A DNA stretch of 16,266 bases from UBA6544 sp049601975 (GTDB lineage: Bacteria > Pseudomonadota > Alphaproteobacteria > UBA8366). The position numbers were made by a program, and so were the translations under genes. Each line of letters opens with the position of its first letter. Position 1 is the stretch's first letter. Positions 1 through 7,720 of the stretch are shown in pieces. The stretch covers positions 1 through 16,266 of the forward strand of contig JBMYRC010000096.1 in the NCBI GenBank assembly GCA_049601975.1, given 5' to 3'. The notes beneath the pieces were generated by a model. That model had not been told where the DNA came from. It saw nothing but the letters and a program-made list of their open reading frames with translations, and made no database searches.

Positions 1-14
1 ATAAGGGCATTTAG

Positions 15-692
15 ATGAGCGGCGATTTGGGTTTTCTCGATATTATTCTCTTCGCGATGCTGGCCGCGTTCTTGATTTATCGGCTCGGCAGCGTGCTTGG
101 CAAACGCACTGGCAATGAACAGCATCGACCTGATATTTTTGGTGCTGGTGCCAGTTCGGACGAGGGGCAAGATGATAACGTAATTTCCTTGCCGGACCGC
201 TCTCCGGATCCTGAGAATGGGTCGGCCGAACCGGCGTCACCTTTGGACGCCACTATTAATCAGATTAAGCTCGCCGACCGATCATTTGATGAGGAAGGTT
301 TTGTGTCCGGCGCGCGTGCGGCCTTCGAAATGGTCGTTGATGCCTTTGCCAGTGGCGACACAGATACGCTGCGAAGCCTTTTGAGCGATGATGTCTATGA
401 GAATTTTGCCGCGGCCATCCGTGACCGGGTCTCGAAAGATCACACCCATGAGACGACGATGATGGGTCTCGATGTCACTGAGATCATTGAGGCGGAGATG
501 GAAGGGCGTAATGCGCTCGTCACGGTTAAATACGTCAGCGATCAGGTTAACGTGACCCGCGATGCGGAAGGTGAGATGGTCGAGGGCGATCCCACCGCCG
601 TCACCCGCATTACTGATATTTGGACCTTTGCGCGCGATGTATCGTCGTCCAATCCGAATTGGGTATTGATCGCGACCCGCAGCCCCAACTAA
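15..692 (+). CDS. Tim44/TimA-like membrane-anchored protein
   Basis: 225 aa. The N-terminus (about residues 6-25) is a single hydrophobic segment followed by a basic, then acidic and polar linker (about 30-80). The C-terminal half (about 95-222) resembles the Tim44-like domain: a helix with the pattern AFEMVVDAFASGD, then LLSDDVYENFAAAI, and an alternating beta section ending in WTFARDV and NWVLIAT. In mitochondria this domain belongs to the import motor; in alphaproteobacteria the TimA homologue is an inner-membrane protein of poorly defined function. The start is the ATG at 15, with AAGG at 3-6 as ribosome binding site. It sits 9 nt upstream of mltA, a usual alphaproteobacterial pairing, so the two are probably co-transcribed. 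Family assignment is by pattern and neighbourhood; the molecular role is not known from the sequence. Confidence 0.85.
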   Translation: MSGDLGFLDIILFAMLAAFLIYRLGSVLGKRTGNEQHRPDIFGAGASSDEGQDDNVISLPDRSPDPENGSAEPASPLDATINQIKLADRSFDEEGFVSGARAAFEMVVDAFASGDTDTLRSLLSDDVYENFAAAIRDRVSKDHTHETTMMGLDVTEIIEAEMEGRNALVTVKYVSDQVNVTRDAEGEMVEGDPTAVTRITDIWTFARDVSSSNPNWVLIATRSPN

Positions 693-701
693 TTCTATCG
701 C

Positions 702-1901
702 ATGATAGACACGGCAAAGGCGGTTTCGAAATTCTTCGGACGTTTTGTCGGAGTTTTGCTGCTCGCATTTATCGCGGCGTGCGCACCGAAGGGACTGCCG
801 GAAAAATTAGATACTGCTCAGTTGAATTTAACACCCGCGGCATTCGCTGATCTCCCGTTTTGGACACAAGATCGGCATGTAGAAGCGCTCAGCGCTTTTA
901 TCCGTTCCTGTCCCAGTCTACTCACAAATACCGATAGTCATATTGGGGGCCACCGAATAAAGGCGGGGGATTGGGTGCCGATTTGCCGAGCAGCAAATAA
1001 ACGGACTATGGGTGATGCACAGGCGTCGCAAAACTTTTTTGAAAAATGGTTCGCCCCACATCTCATTTCCGCTGCCGGAAATTCGCAGGGTTTGTTCACT
1101 GGCTATTTCGAAGCAGAGCTACAGGGTTCGAAAACACAGAGCCCGCAATTTAACGTGCCGCTCCACGGCCTTCCCATCGATCTGGTCCGCATTAATCTTG
1201 GAAAATTTGATGTAGGACTTCGTGGTCAAAATTTAATTGGGCGCATGGCGGACGGACGCATCCTCCCGTATCACCGACGTGCCGATATCCAGAAAGGTGC
1301 GCTCCGTGATGCGGCGCCTGTTTTGGTGTGGGTCGATGACGCCATCGACGCCTTTTTACTCCATGTGCAGGGTTCGGGACGGATTGTTCTGGAAGATGGC
1401 GCGGTTATGCGGGTCGGATATGCGGGCAATAACGGGCATAGCTACGTTTCGATTGGCCGGGTATTGATCGACCAAGGAGAACTGCCGTTGGGCCGTGCCG
1501 GCTGGCGACAAATTCGCGATTGGATTACACGCAATCCCTCGAAGGCTGAAACTTTATTCGCGCGAAATCCTCGCTATATCTTTTTTCGTGAAATCTCCGG
1601 GGATGGTCCGATTGGCGCCCAAGGGGTGGCGCTGACACCGCGCCGCAGTTTGGCGGTTGACCGTAAATTTATCCCGTTGGGTCTTCCCATTTGGCTCGAT
1701 ACGGTTTGGCCGGGGCAAGATGAGCGCCCGCTTCGTCGTTTGATGGTCGCGCAGGATACAGGCAGCGCCATAAAGGGTCCGATCCGAGGCGACTTTTTCT
1801 GGGGATACGGCAAGGATGCGTTGGCGGAGGCGGGCCAAATGAAGAGCCCGGGTCAATATTATATTTTCCTGCCGAAATCGGCGACCGCGCCGATTTCTTG
1901 A
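702..1901 (+). CDS. mltA: Membrane-bound lytic murein transglycosylase A
   Basis: 399 aa. A lipoprotein that cleaves the MurNAc-GlcNAc bond of peptidoglycan and leaves a 1,6-anhydro end. Residues 11-27 form a hydrophobic signal ending in the lipobox IAAC, with Cys27 as the lipidated residue. MltA blocks appear in order: GYFEAELQG, the LPYHRRADI stretch, HVQGSGRI, GYAGNNGHSY, FFREI, ALTPRRSLAVD with FIPLGLPIWLD, and the 3D-domain segment AQDTGSAIKG with RGDFFWG. Asp352 in AQDTGSAI corresponds to the family's catalytic aspartate. Length is normal for the alphaproteobacterial form. The ATG at 702 follows the Tim44-like gene by 9 nt with no strong ribosome binding site, which suggests coupling. 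In many alphaproteobacteria smr follows directly; here lutABC intervenes. Confidence 0.95.
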   Translation: MIDTAKAVSKFFGRFVGVLLLAFIAACAPKGLPEKLDTAQLNLTPAAFADLPFWTQDRHVEALSAFIRSCPSLLTNTDSHIGGHRIKAGDWVPICRAANKRTMGDAQASQNFFEKWFAPHLISAAGNSQGLFTGYFEAELQGSKTQSPQFNVPLHGLPIDLVRINLGKFDVGLRGQNLIGRMADGRILPYHRRADIQKGALRDAAPVLVWVDDAIDAFLLHVQGSGRIVLEDGAVMRVGYAGNNGHSYVSIGRVLIDQGELPLGRAGWRQIRDWITRNPSKAETLFARNPRYIFFREISGDGPIGAQGVALTPRRSLAVDRKFIPLGLPIWLDTVWPGQDERPLRRLMVAQDTGSAIKGPIRGDFFWGYGKDALAEAGQMKSPGQYYIFLPKSATAPIS

Positions 1902-1964
1902 AGCGTTGCGTTTCCTTGCTTCCAAGATCATTCTATCGGCCATAATCGAAGTGAAGGAATTTCC

Positions 1965-2738
1965 ATGGCGGATGTGAAAGATAGCCGGCCACAGGTAGCG
2001 CTTTTCGTGACCTGTCTCGTCGATTTAATGCGTCCGTCTGTTGGCTTTTCGGCTGTTAGATTGCTCGAGGCCGCCGGATGTGATGTCTCTGTCCCCGAAG
2101 CACAAACCTGCTGCGGGCAGCCCGCGTATAATTCGGGTGATAAGGCGGATGCCAAGGCCATCGCACAACAAATCATTAAGGCCTTTGAGGGTTACGATTA
2201 CATTGTTGCCCCCAGCGGTTCCTGTGCCGGAATGCTGTCGAAACACTATCCTGAACTTTTCGAAGGGGATGAAGAGATGTCCGTCCGCGCCCGGGACCTG
2301 GCGCGCCGGACATATGAATTGATTTCATTTTTGACGGACGTTCGCGGGGTGACTTCTGTCGACGTGGAATTCGATGGCACGGTGACATATCATGATTCGT
2401 GCTCAAGCCTGCGTGAAATGCAGGTGCGGGCGCAGCCGCGCAAATTGCTACAGTCAATCGATGGCGTCGAAATTCGCGAGCTCACCTTCAACGAGGCCTG
2501 TTGCGGTTTTGGCGGCACGTTCTGTGTTAAGTATCCGGATATATCCAACAAGATGGTCGGCGATAAATGCGCCGATATTTCGGAGACTGGCGCCGGGACC
2601 GTTTTGGCGGGTGATATGGGGTGCTTGCTCAATATTGCGGGCAAGCTGAAGCGTGACGGCTCGTCAGTTGAAGTCCGGCATATCGCGGAAGTTTTGGCCG
2701 GCATGACCGAAACACCTTCCATCGGCGAGGGGGAGTAG
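1965..2738 (+). CDS. lutA: Lactate utilization protein A, CCG-domain iron-sulfur oxidoreductase subunit
   Basis: 257 aa. Subunit of the LutABC complex, which oxidises L-lactate to pyruvate in the cytoplasm. It carries two CCG cysteine domains of the type found in heterodisulfide reductase HdrB and GlpC: Cys49-Cys50-Gly in TCCGQPAYNSG and Cys179-Cys180-Gly in ACCGFGGTF. Additional cysteines sit where the family has them, Cys87 in SGSCAG and Cys146 in HDSC. Length is close to the usual LutA (about 240 aa). The ATG at 1965 has GAAGGA at 1953-1958, spacing 6. The gap to mltA is 63 nt, long enough for a promoter, but no clear one is visible. lutB follows after 4 nt. No lactate permease (lutP) or LutR regulator is in the window. 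Confidence 0.93.
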   Translation: MADVKDSRPQVALFVTCLVDLMRPSVGFSAVRLLEAAGCDVSVPEAQTCCGQPAYNSGDKADAKAIAQQIIKAFEGYDYIVAPSGSCAGMLSKHYPELFEGDEEMSVRARDLARRTYELISFLTDVRGVTSVDVEFDGTVTYHDSCSSLREMQVRAQPRKLLQSIDGVEIRELTFNEACCGFGGTFCVKYPDISNKMVGDKCADISETGAGTVLAGDMGCLLNIAGKLKRDGSSVEVRHIAEVLAGMTETPSIGEGE

Positions 2739-2742
2739 GGTC

Positions 2743-4182
2743 ATGCAGGAAGTAAAGACCGGGCGATTTATCGAAAATGCGCGCGAGGCGATGGACGACG
2801 GAAATCTTCAAGTTGCGCTGACGAAGATGAAAACCGGTTTTGTCGACCGTCGCTCCGAAGCCCGCGATCGCTTACCGGAATTCGATCAAATCCGCGATCA
2901 AGCGCGCGACATCAAGAATCACACCCTGGAAAATCTTGATTACTACCTGGAGCGCTTCGAGCGGAAAGTGACCGAGCAAGGTGGGCATGTGCATTGGTGC
3001 TCGACGCCGGAGGATGCACGGCAAACGATTCTTGCCATTTGCCGCCGCCTCGACGCGAAGACGGTCACCAAGGGCAAGACGATGATCGCCGAAGAAATCG
3101 GCCTTAATGATTTCTTCGAGGAACATGATATCGAGCCCATTGAGACGGATTTGGGCGAATATATTATCCAGCTGCGCAAAGAACCGCCGAGCCACATTAT
3201 CGCCCCGGCGATCCATGTGCTGAAGCATGAGGTCGCGGAAGCCTTCGTCAAGAAACACACTGACCGTGACCCAAACCGCTCGCTGGAGGAGCCCCGCGAA
3301 TTGCTCGATGAAGCGCGCGAGGAATTACGGCAAAAATTTCTCGACGCGGATGTGGGTGTGACCGGTGCGAATTTTCTCATTGCAGAGACCGGGACGTCCG
3401 TCATTGTTACAAATGAAGGCAACGGCGATCTCACCCAGACCATTCCGAAAGCGCATATCGTAGTCGCGAGTTTGGAGAAAGTCGTCCCAACCTTGGAAGA
3501 TGCCTCGACGATATTACGGGTGTTGGCGCGGTCGGCGACCGGACAAGAAGCCTCTGTCTACACCACATTCTCGACCGGTCCCCGGCGACCGGATGATCTC
3601 GATGGGCCTGGCGAATATCATGTCGTGTTGCTCGACAACGAGCGCAGCAAAATGCTTGGCACCGAATTTCAAGAGATGCTGCGGTGTATCCGCTGCGGCG
3701 CCTGCCTCAACCATTGTCCGGTCTACAATTCCGTCGGCGGGCACGCTTACGGCTGGGTTTATCCAGGGCCAATGGGATCAGTGCTGACACCGTCCCTGAT
3801 CGGTGTCGAGGTGGCCGGCCATCTACCGAATGCATCTACTTTCTGTGGGCGATGCGAGGAAGTTTGCCCGATGCGCATCCCGCTGCCGAAAATGATGCGT
3901 CATTTGCGCGAGCGGGAATTCGACAGTGGGCTCGGATCGCAAACCGTGCGCACCGGTATCCGCATGTGGGCGTTTTACGCCAAGCGGCCCCGGCTCTACC
4001 AATTCCTGACCGCGATCAAGTTTCGTATTCTCGGGGCGCTCGGCCGCTCGAAAGGGCGGTTCCGCCGCTTGCCAGGTGCTAGCGGTTGGACGAAACATCG
4101 CGATTTCCCGGCGCCGCAACCGGGGGGCACGTTCCAATCTCAATGGTCTTCAAAGGGCGGTGCCCGGAGGCCAGCGGCATGA
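2743..4182 (+). CDS. lutB: Lactate utilization protein B, LUD-domain ferredoxin-like subunit
   Basis: 479 aa, normal family length. The LUD domain fills about residues 60-300, including the KGKTMIAEEIGL and GVTGANFLIAETG segments. An iron-sulfur region follows: CIRCGACLNHCP with Cys315, 318, 321 and 325, and CGRCEEVCP with Cys368, 371 and 375. The C-terminus has the family's tryptophan-containing tail (WTKHRDFPAP). LutB is thought to pass electrons from lactate through its [4Fe-4S] clusters, together with LutA and LutC. The ATG at 2743 is preceded by a G-rich Shine-Dalgarno region at the end of lutA. The stop TGA at 4180-4182 overlaps the lutC ATG (ATGA), so lutC translation is probably coupled. 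Confidence 0.95.
   Translation: MQEVKTGRFIENAREAMDDGNLQVALTKMKTGFVDRRSEARDRLPEFDQIRDQARDIKNHTLENLDYYLERFERKVTEQGGHVHWCSTPEDARQTILAICRRLDAKTVTKGKTMIAEEIGLNDFFEEHDIEPIETDLGEYIIQLRKEPPSHIIAPAIHVLKHEVAEAFVKKHTDRDPNRSLEEPRELLDEAREELRQKFLDADVGVTGANFLIAETGTSVIVTNEGNGDLTQTIPKAHIVVASLEKVVPTLEDASTILRVLARSATGQEASVYTTFSTGPRRPDDLDGPGEYHVVLLDNERSKMLGTEFQEMLRCIRCGACLNHCPVYNSVGGHAYGWVYPGPMGSVLTPSLIGVEVAGHLPNASTFCGRCEEVCPMRIPLPKMMRHLREREFDSGLGSQTVRTGIRMWAFYAKRPRLYQFLTAIKFRILGALGRSKGRFRRLPGASGWTKHRDFPAPQPGGTFQSQWSSKGGARRPAA
4166..4170 (+). promoter_or_regulatory. Ribosome binding site that fixes the lutC start
   Basis: GGAGG lies 8 nt upstream of the ATG at 4179. It supports that start over the upstream in-frame ATG at 4086, which would overlap lutB by about 97 nt and add 31 residues with no family match. 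Confidence 0.7.
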
Positions 4183-4844
4183 GTGGGCGCGACAGTATTC
4201 TGGGCACGATCCGAAGCGGCCTGGGTCGAGGCGAACTCGGCGATGCGGAAAAGGCAGCGCTCGAGGATCGCATCGCGGCGCGTGGTCGCGGGGTGCGGCC
4301 GTCTCGAGTTGATCTCGATTCGGACGGGCTTGCGGATCTATTCGTCGACTATGCCAAGGGCGTCGATATGTCGGTCGATCGTGTCGCTTCGATGGAGGAT
4401 GTACCCGACCGGGTGGCGGATTATCTCGCACGTGAGAACCTGCCCGCTAATTTGCGGGTGGCGCCTGATCCCTCGCTCGACGGCATCCCGTGGGAGAAAC
4501 GCCCGACCCTTACCGTTACCCGTGGCAAGACAGATGGCTCCGACGAGGTCGGGTTGACCGGTGCTTTCGCCGGGGTGGCGGAGACCGGCACCTTGATCAT
4601 GCGCTCCGGCCCGGAACATCCCACCACGCTCAACTTTTTGCCGGATTCTCATTTGGTCGTTATTCGCAAAAGTCAGATCGTTGGTTCCTACGAAGACGCC
4701 TGGGATAAAATTCGTGATGGCGAGATGCCGCGCACAGTGAATTTCATCACCGGCCCGTCGCGCACCGGCGATATCGAGCAGACCATTTTCATGGGCGCGC
4801 ACGGGCCCCGCCGTATGCATATCGTGTTGGTCGAGGATGAATGA
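4179..4844 (+). CDS. lutC: Lactate utilization protein C, LUD-domain subunit
   Basis: 221 aa from the ATG at 4179, matching usual LutC length. Single LUD domain; the conserved second half has GVAETGTLIMRSG, PDSHLVVIRKSQIVG and the family signature ITGPSRTGDIEQT followed by GAHGPRR, ending HIVLVEDE at the C-terminus. It is the third subunit of the LutABC L-lactate oxidation complex. The start overlaps the lutB stop by 4 nt (ATGA), and its own stop TGA at 4842-4844 overlaps the next gene (smr) in the same way, so smr is in one translational chain with the lactate genes. All three subunits look intact. Confidence 0.94.
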   Translation: MSGRDSILGTIRSGLGRGELGDAEKAALEDRIAARGRGVRPSRVDLDSDGLADLFVDYAKGVDMSVDRVASMEDVPDRVADYLARENLPANLRVAPDPSLDGIPWEKRPTLTVTRGKTDGSDEVGLTGAFAGVAETGTLIMRSGPEHPTTLNFLPDSHLVVIRKSQIVGSYEDAWDKIRDGEMPRTVNFITGPSRTGDIEQTIFMGAHGPRRMHIVLVEDE

Positions 4845-5410
4845 TGGCGGGCAAAAAAGACGCCGACGACACCGATCTGTTTCGCGCGGTGATGCAGGAC
4901 GTCAAACCGCTGAAGCGCCGCACACCACGCGCGGCCCCGCCGCCGGGGTCCCCTTCTAAACCGGCTTCGGTTAAAAAAGCTACCGCGAAAAAATCGCCGA
5001 TTCGGCATCAGGTGGCGCCGCCGCCCCCGCCTCCCGCAAGGCCAAATCAATCCTCTATTGGCCATGGTGACATCGCCGGGCTCGATCGCCGCACCGGCCA
5101 GCGGTTCAAACGTGGCCAACTGCCGGTCGAAGCGCGCCTCGATCTGCACGGGTTGACCCAGGCCGAAGCGCATCGCGAGCTCGATGGGTTTTTGTCGCGC
5201 CAATATATGACGGGAAAGCGCTGCGTCATCGTGGTCACCGGCAAGGGTGTGGGCAAGGACGGCGGCGGCGTGCTCCGCGCCGCGGTGCCGCGCTGGCTGA
5301 ATGAAGCTCCCAACCGAGAGAAAGTATTAGCGTTTGAGTACGCGCGGCAAAAAGATGGCGGCGCCGGAGCACTTTACGTACTGATGAAGCGACGGCGGAC
5401 GGGCGGGTGA
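4841..5410 (+). CDS. Smr (small MutS-related) domain protein
   Basis: 189 aa from the ATG at 4841 (a second ATG at 4844 would remove one residue; both fit the GAGG at 4833-4836). Residues 1-75 are low-complexity, rich in Lys, Ala and Pro (a run of prolines near 59-65), and probably disordered. The C-terminal Smr domain spans about 95-187, with LDLHG at 100-104 and the glycine-rich VTGKGVGKDGGG loop at 132-143. Smr domains are found in DNA- or RNA-processing nucleases and in MutS2; free-standing alphaproteobacterial members have no settled function. The start overlaps the lutC stop and its stop overlaps the next gene's GTG, giving tight coupling on both sides. Assignment to the domain is firm, function is not. 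Confidence 0.9.
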   Translation: MMAGKKDADDTDLFRAVMQDVKPLKRRTPRAAPPPGSPSKPASVKKATAKKSPIRHQVAPPPPPPARPNQSSIGHGDIAGLDRRTGQRFKRGQLPVEARLDLHGLTQAEAHRELDGFLSRQYMTGKRCVIVVTGKGVGKDGGGVLRAAVPRWLNEAPNREKVLAFEYARQKDGGAGALYVLMKRRRTGG

Positions 5411-5757
5411 CCCCGCTCGGCGTCAAACTGCGCGCCCTTCGGGAAGAAAAGGGCGTCACCCTGTCACAAATGGCGGAAGCGCTGGAAGTGACGCCAGCGT
5501 ATCTTTCAGCGTTAGAGCACGGTAAACGCGGCCGTCCGACAACGCTCCGTCTCCACCAAATCTGCGCCTATTTTGAAATCATCTGGGATGAAGCCGACGA
5601 CCTCCGCCGCCTCGCCGATATTTCCCGCCCGAAAGTGACCATCAACACATCGGACCTGTCACCGGAAGCGACCGAACTGGCGAATCGTTTAGCGGAGCAG
5701 ATTGGGGAGCTCAGCGAAGCGAAGATTGAAACGATGCTGGGAACGCTGAAGCGGTAG
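5407..5757 (+). CDS. XRE-family helix-turn-helix protein
   Basis: 116 aa. Residues 5-60 form a lambda-repressor-like HTH: LRALREEKGVTLSQMAEALEV, then TPAYLSALEHGKRGRPT as the second and recognition helices. A short C-terminal tail (about 80-116) is predicted helical (ATELANRLAEQI, SEAKIETMLGTL) and could be a dimerisation segment. Translation would begin at the GTG at 5407, overlapping the smr stop (GTGA); there is no strong ribosome binding site, which fits coupling. A small HTH gene after smr and beside hslU is a common alphaproteobacterial arrangement. It could be a DNA-binding regulator, but no target is visible. It ends 9 nt before the convergent hslU stop with no hairpin terminator between them. 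Confidence 0.88.
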   Translation: MTPLGVKLRALREEKGVTLSQMAEALEVTPAYLSALEHGKRGRPTTLRLHQICAYFEIIWDEADDLRRLADISRPKVTINTSDLSPEATELANRLAEQIGELSEAKIETMLGTLKR

Positions 5758-5766
5758 GCGATCAAC

Positions 5767-7077
5767 CTATAAAATAAACTTACTCAGATCCGTGTCTTTC
5801 GCGAGTTCGGAGACTTGGACGCGGACGTAATCGGCGTCGATGGTGACGGTGTCGCCCTTGCGGTCGGTCGCGGAGAATGAGATTTCCTCCAGCAGTTTTT
5901 CCAAGACCGTGTGCAGGCGGCGGGCGCCGATATTCTCTACATGGGAGTTCACTTCGGCGGCGAGACGGGCCAATTCGTCGATGGCGTCCTCGGTGAAGTC
6001 GAGGGTTACCCCTTCCGTGCCCATCAAGGCGACGTATTGCTTGATCAGGCTGTTTTCCGGCTCGCGTAGTATGCGAGCGAAATCATCCTCCGACAGTGCT
6101 TTTAATTCGACGCGGATCGGCAAGCGTCCCTGCAGTTCTGGTAATAGGTCCGACGGTTTGGCGATGTGGAATGCGCCCGAGGCGATGAACAGCACGTGGT
6201 CGGTTTTTACCGGGCCGTATTTGGTCGAGACGGTGGTGCCTTCGATCAGTGGCAGGAGGTCGCGTTGCACGCCCTCGCGACTGACATCCGCACCTTGGTG
6301 CTCGCTGCGCGCGCAAACCTTATCGAGCTCGTCCAGGAAGACGATGCCGTTTTGCTCCACGATCTCGACGGCTTCGCGGATGATCTTCTCCTCGTCGACC
6401 AGCTTGTCGCCTTCCTCGTTCAGCAGCACTTCATAAGATTCCGAAACCTTCAGCCGTCGCGGTTTGGTACGTCCGCCAAGAGCCTTGCCGAGCATATCAT
6501 TGAGATTAATCATGCCCATCTGCGCCCCGGGCGAGCCTGGAATGTCGAAAGTTGGCAAGCCCATCGAGCCGGTATCTGCGACTTCCAGCTCGATTTCCTT
6601 GTTGTCCAATTCGCCGGTTCGGAGTTTTTGGCGGAAGCTCGTACGGGTCGCTTCGCTGGCGTTCTCTCCGACCAGGGCATCAATGACGCGCTCTTCGGCC
6701 ATGAGTTCCGCTTTCGCCTGCACATCTTTTCGATGTTTCTCGCGGATCATATGGATCGCGGATTCCACGAGATCGCGGATGATCTGTTCCACGTCGCGAC
6801 CGACATAACCGACCTCGGTGAACTTGGTCGCCTCCACCTTGATAAAGGGGGCTTGATCCAACTTCGCGAGGCGGCGCGCGATCTCTGTCTTGCCGACGCC
6901 GGTCGGTCCAATCATCAGAATGTTCTTCGGCAGCACTTCTTCGCGCAGATCGTCGGAAAGCTGTTGTCTCCTCCAACGATTGCGAAGTGCGATGGCGACG
7001 GCGCGCTTAGCGTCATTTTGGCCGACGATGTGGCGGTCGAGTTCGGATACGATCTCGCGCGGGCTGAACGTGGTCAT
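5767..7077 (-). CDS. hslU: ATP-dependent protease ATPase subunit HslU
   Basis: 436 aa. AAA+ unfoldase that feeds substrates to the HslV peptidase in the cytoplasm. Visible features: N-terminal LDRHIVGQNDAKRAVAIALR; Walker A GPTGVGKT at 57-64; pore loop GYVGRD at 90-95; a helical I-domain insert of about 110-235; Walker B IVFLDE at 245-250; QGRLPIRVEL near 316-325; sensor-2 region with NIGARRLHTVLE; and the C-terminal SKFIL tail that docks into HslV. Length is standard for the family. The ATG at 7075-7077 (complement) overlaps the hslV stop by 4 nt (ATGA), with GGAG 5 nt upstream. Confidence 0.98.
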   Translation of the reverse strand: MTTFSPREIVSELDRHIVGQNDAKRAVAIALRNRWRRQQLSDDLREEVLPKNILMIGPTGVGKTEIARRLAKLDQAPFIKVEATKFTEVGYVGRDVEQIIRDLVESAIHMIREKHRKDVQAKAELMAEERVIDALVGENASEATRTSFRQKLRTGELDNKEIELEVADTGSMGLPTFDIPGSPGAQMGMINLNDMLGKALGGRTKPRRLKVSESYEVLLNEEGDKLVDEEKIIREAVEIVEQNGIVFLDELDKVCARSEHQGADVSREGVQRDLLPLIEGTTVSTKYGPVKTDHVLFIASGAFHIAKPSDLLPELQGRLPIRVELKALSEDDFARILREPENSLIKQYVALMGTEGVTLDFTEDAIDELARLAAEVNSHVENIGARRLHTVLEKLLEEISFSATDRKGDTVTIDADYVRVQVSELAKDTDLSKFIL

Positions 7078-7616
7078 ACTGTCTCCAAGACGACGGATTC
7101 ATTGGTGTAGACACAAATATCGGCGGCGATTTGCATGGCTTTGCGGGCGATGGCCTCGGCATCCATATCTTCGCGATCCATCAGAGCGCGGGCGGCAGCG
7201 AGCGCGTAATTGCCGCCGGAGCCGATGCCGATCAAGCCGTCCTCGGGCTCGAGCACATCGCCAGTTCCGGACAAGATCAGGGATACTTTTGGATCGGCCA
7301 CTGCCATCATCGCTTCAAGGCGACGCAGGTAGCGGTCGGTTCGCCAATCCTTGGCCAACTCGACGCAGGCGCGCGTTAGCTGATCGGGATATTGTTCCAG
7401 TTTCGCTTCCAGCCGTTCAAACAAGGTGAAGGCGTCGGCGGTAGCGCCGGCGAAACCGACAACGACCTTGTCGTCGGCGATCCGTCGGACCTTGGTCGCG
7501 TTGGATTTAATGACCGTCTGGCCGAGGCTGACCTGGCCGTCGCCGGCCACCACGGTTTTGCCGTCCTTGCGAACGGAGAGGATTGTGGTGCCGTGCCAGG
7601 ATTGGGGCTCGCTCAT
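7074..7616 (-). CDS. hslV: ATP-dependent protease peptidase subunit HslV
   Basis: 180 aa from the ATG at 7614-7616 (complement). N-terminal nucleophile threonine peptidase, the proteolytic core of HslUV. The start gives the alphaproteobacterial form with a nine-residue propeptide ending in SWHG, so the catalytic residue would be Thr10 in TTILSVRKDGK. Downstream are VVAGDGQVS, the VKIGxxx-equivalent NATKVRRI, GFAGATADAF and GIGSGGNYALAAARAL, all family landmarks. The frame is open further upstream to 7763, but that would add 49 residues with no family match. A candidate heat-shock promoter sits about 30-60 nt upstream. hslV precedes hslU and overlaps it by 4 nt. Confidence 0.97.
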   Translation of the reverse strand: MSEPQSWHGTTILSVRKDGKTVVAGDGQVSLGQTVIKSNATKVRRIADDKVVVGFAGATADAFTLFERLEAKLEQYPDQLTRACVELAKDWRTDRYLRRLEAMMAVADPKVSLILSGTGDVLEPEDGLIGIGSGGNYALAAARALMDREDMDAEAIARKAMQIAADICVYTNESVVLETV

Positions 7617-7647
7617 AATGCGTCCGATACAGTTGATCGTCGCTCCC

Positions 7648-7676
7648 ATGTGGCGTGGAAACCCCGCCGGGTCAAG
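7648..7676 (-). promoter_or_regulatory. Candidate heat-shock (sigma-32-type) promoter for hslVU
   Basis: Reading the - strand, CTTGAC (7676-7671) is followed after 17 nt by CCACAT (7653-7648). This resembles the sigma-32 promoter (CTTGAA, then CCCCAT after a similar spacer), with five of six bases matching in each box. It would place transcription start near 7640, giving a leader of about 25 nt before the hslV ATG. hslVU is a heat-shock operon in E. coli. The match is visible by eye only and has not been scored. Confidence 0.42.
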
Positions 7677-7720
7677 GGCGCGGGTCACACCGCCGCCCCT
7701 GGCTCGGTGGAATTTTTGCG

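Noticed and set aside
1897..1926. Hairpin CTTGAAGC / GCTTCCAAG after mltA as terminator
   Set aside because: It overlaps the mltA stop, has a bulge and a 13-nt loop, and no T-run follows. It may slow transcription but is not convincing.
1916..1946. Promoter for lutA with TTGCTT and CATAAT
   Set aside because: Spacer is 19 nt and both boxes are imperfect; too weak to list as a feature.
6166..7110. 314-codon open frame on the + strand opposite hslU
   Set aside because: hslU on the other strand is complete and certain; the antisense frame is a by-product of its GC-biased codons.
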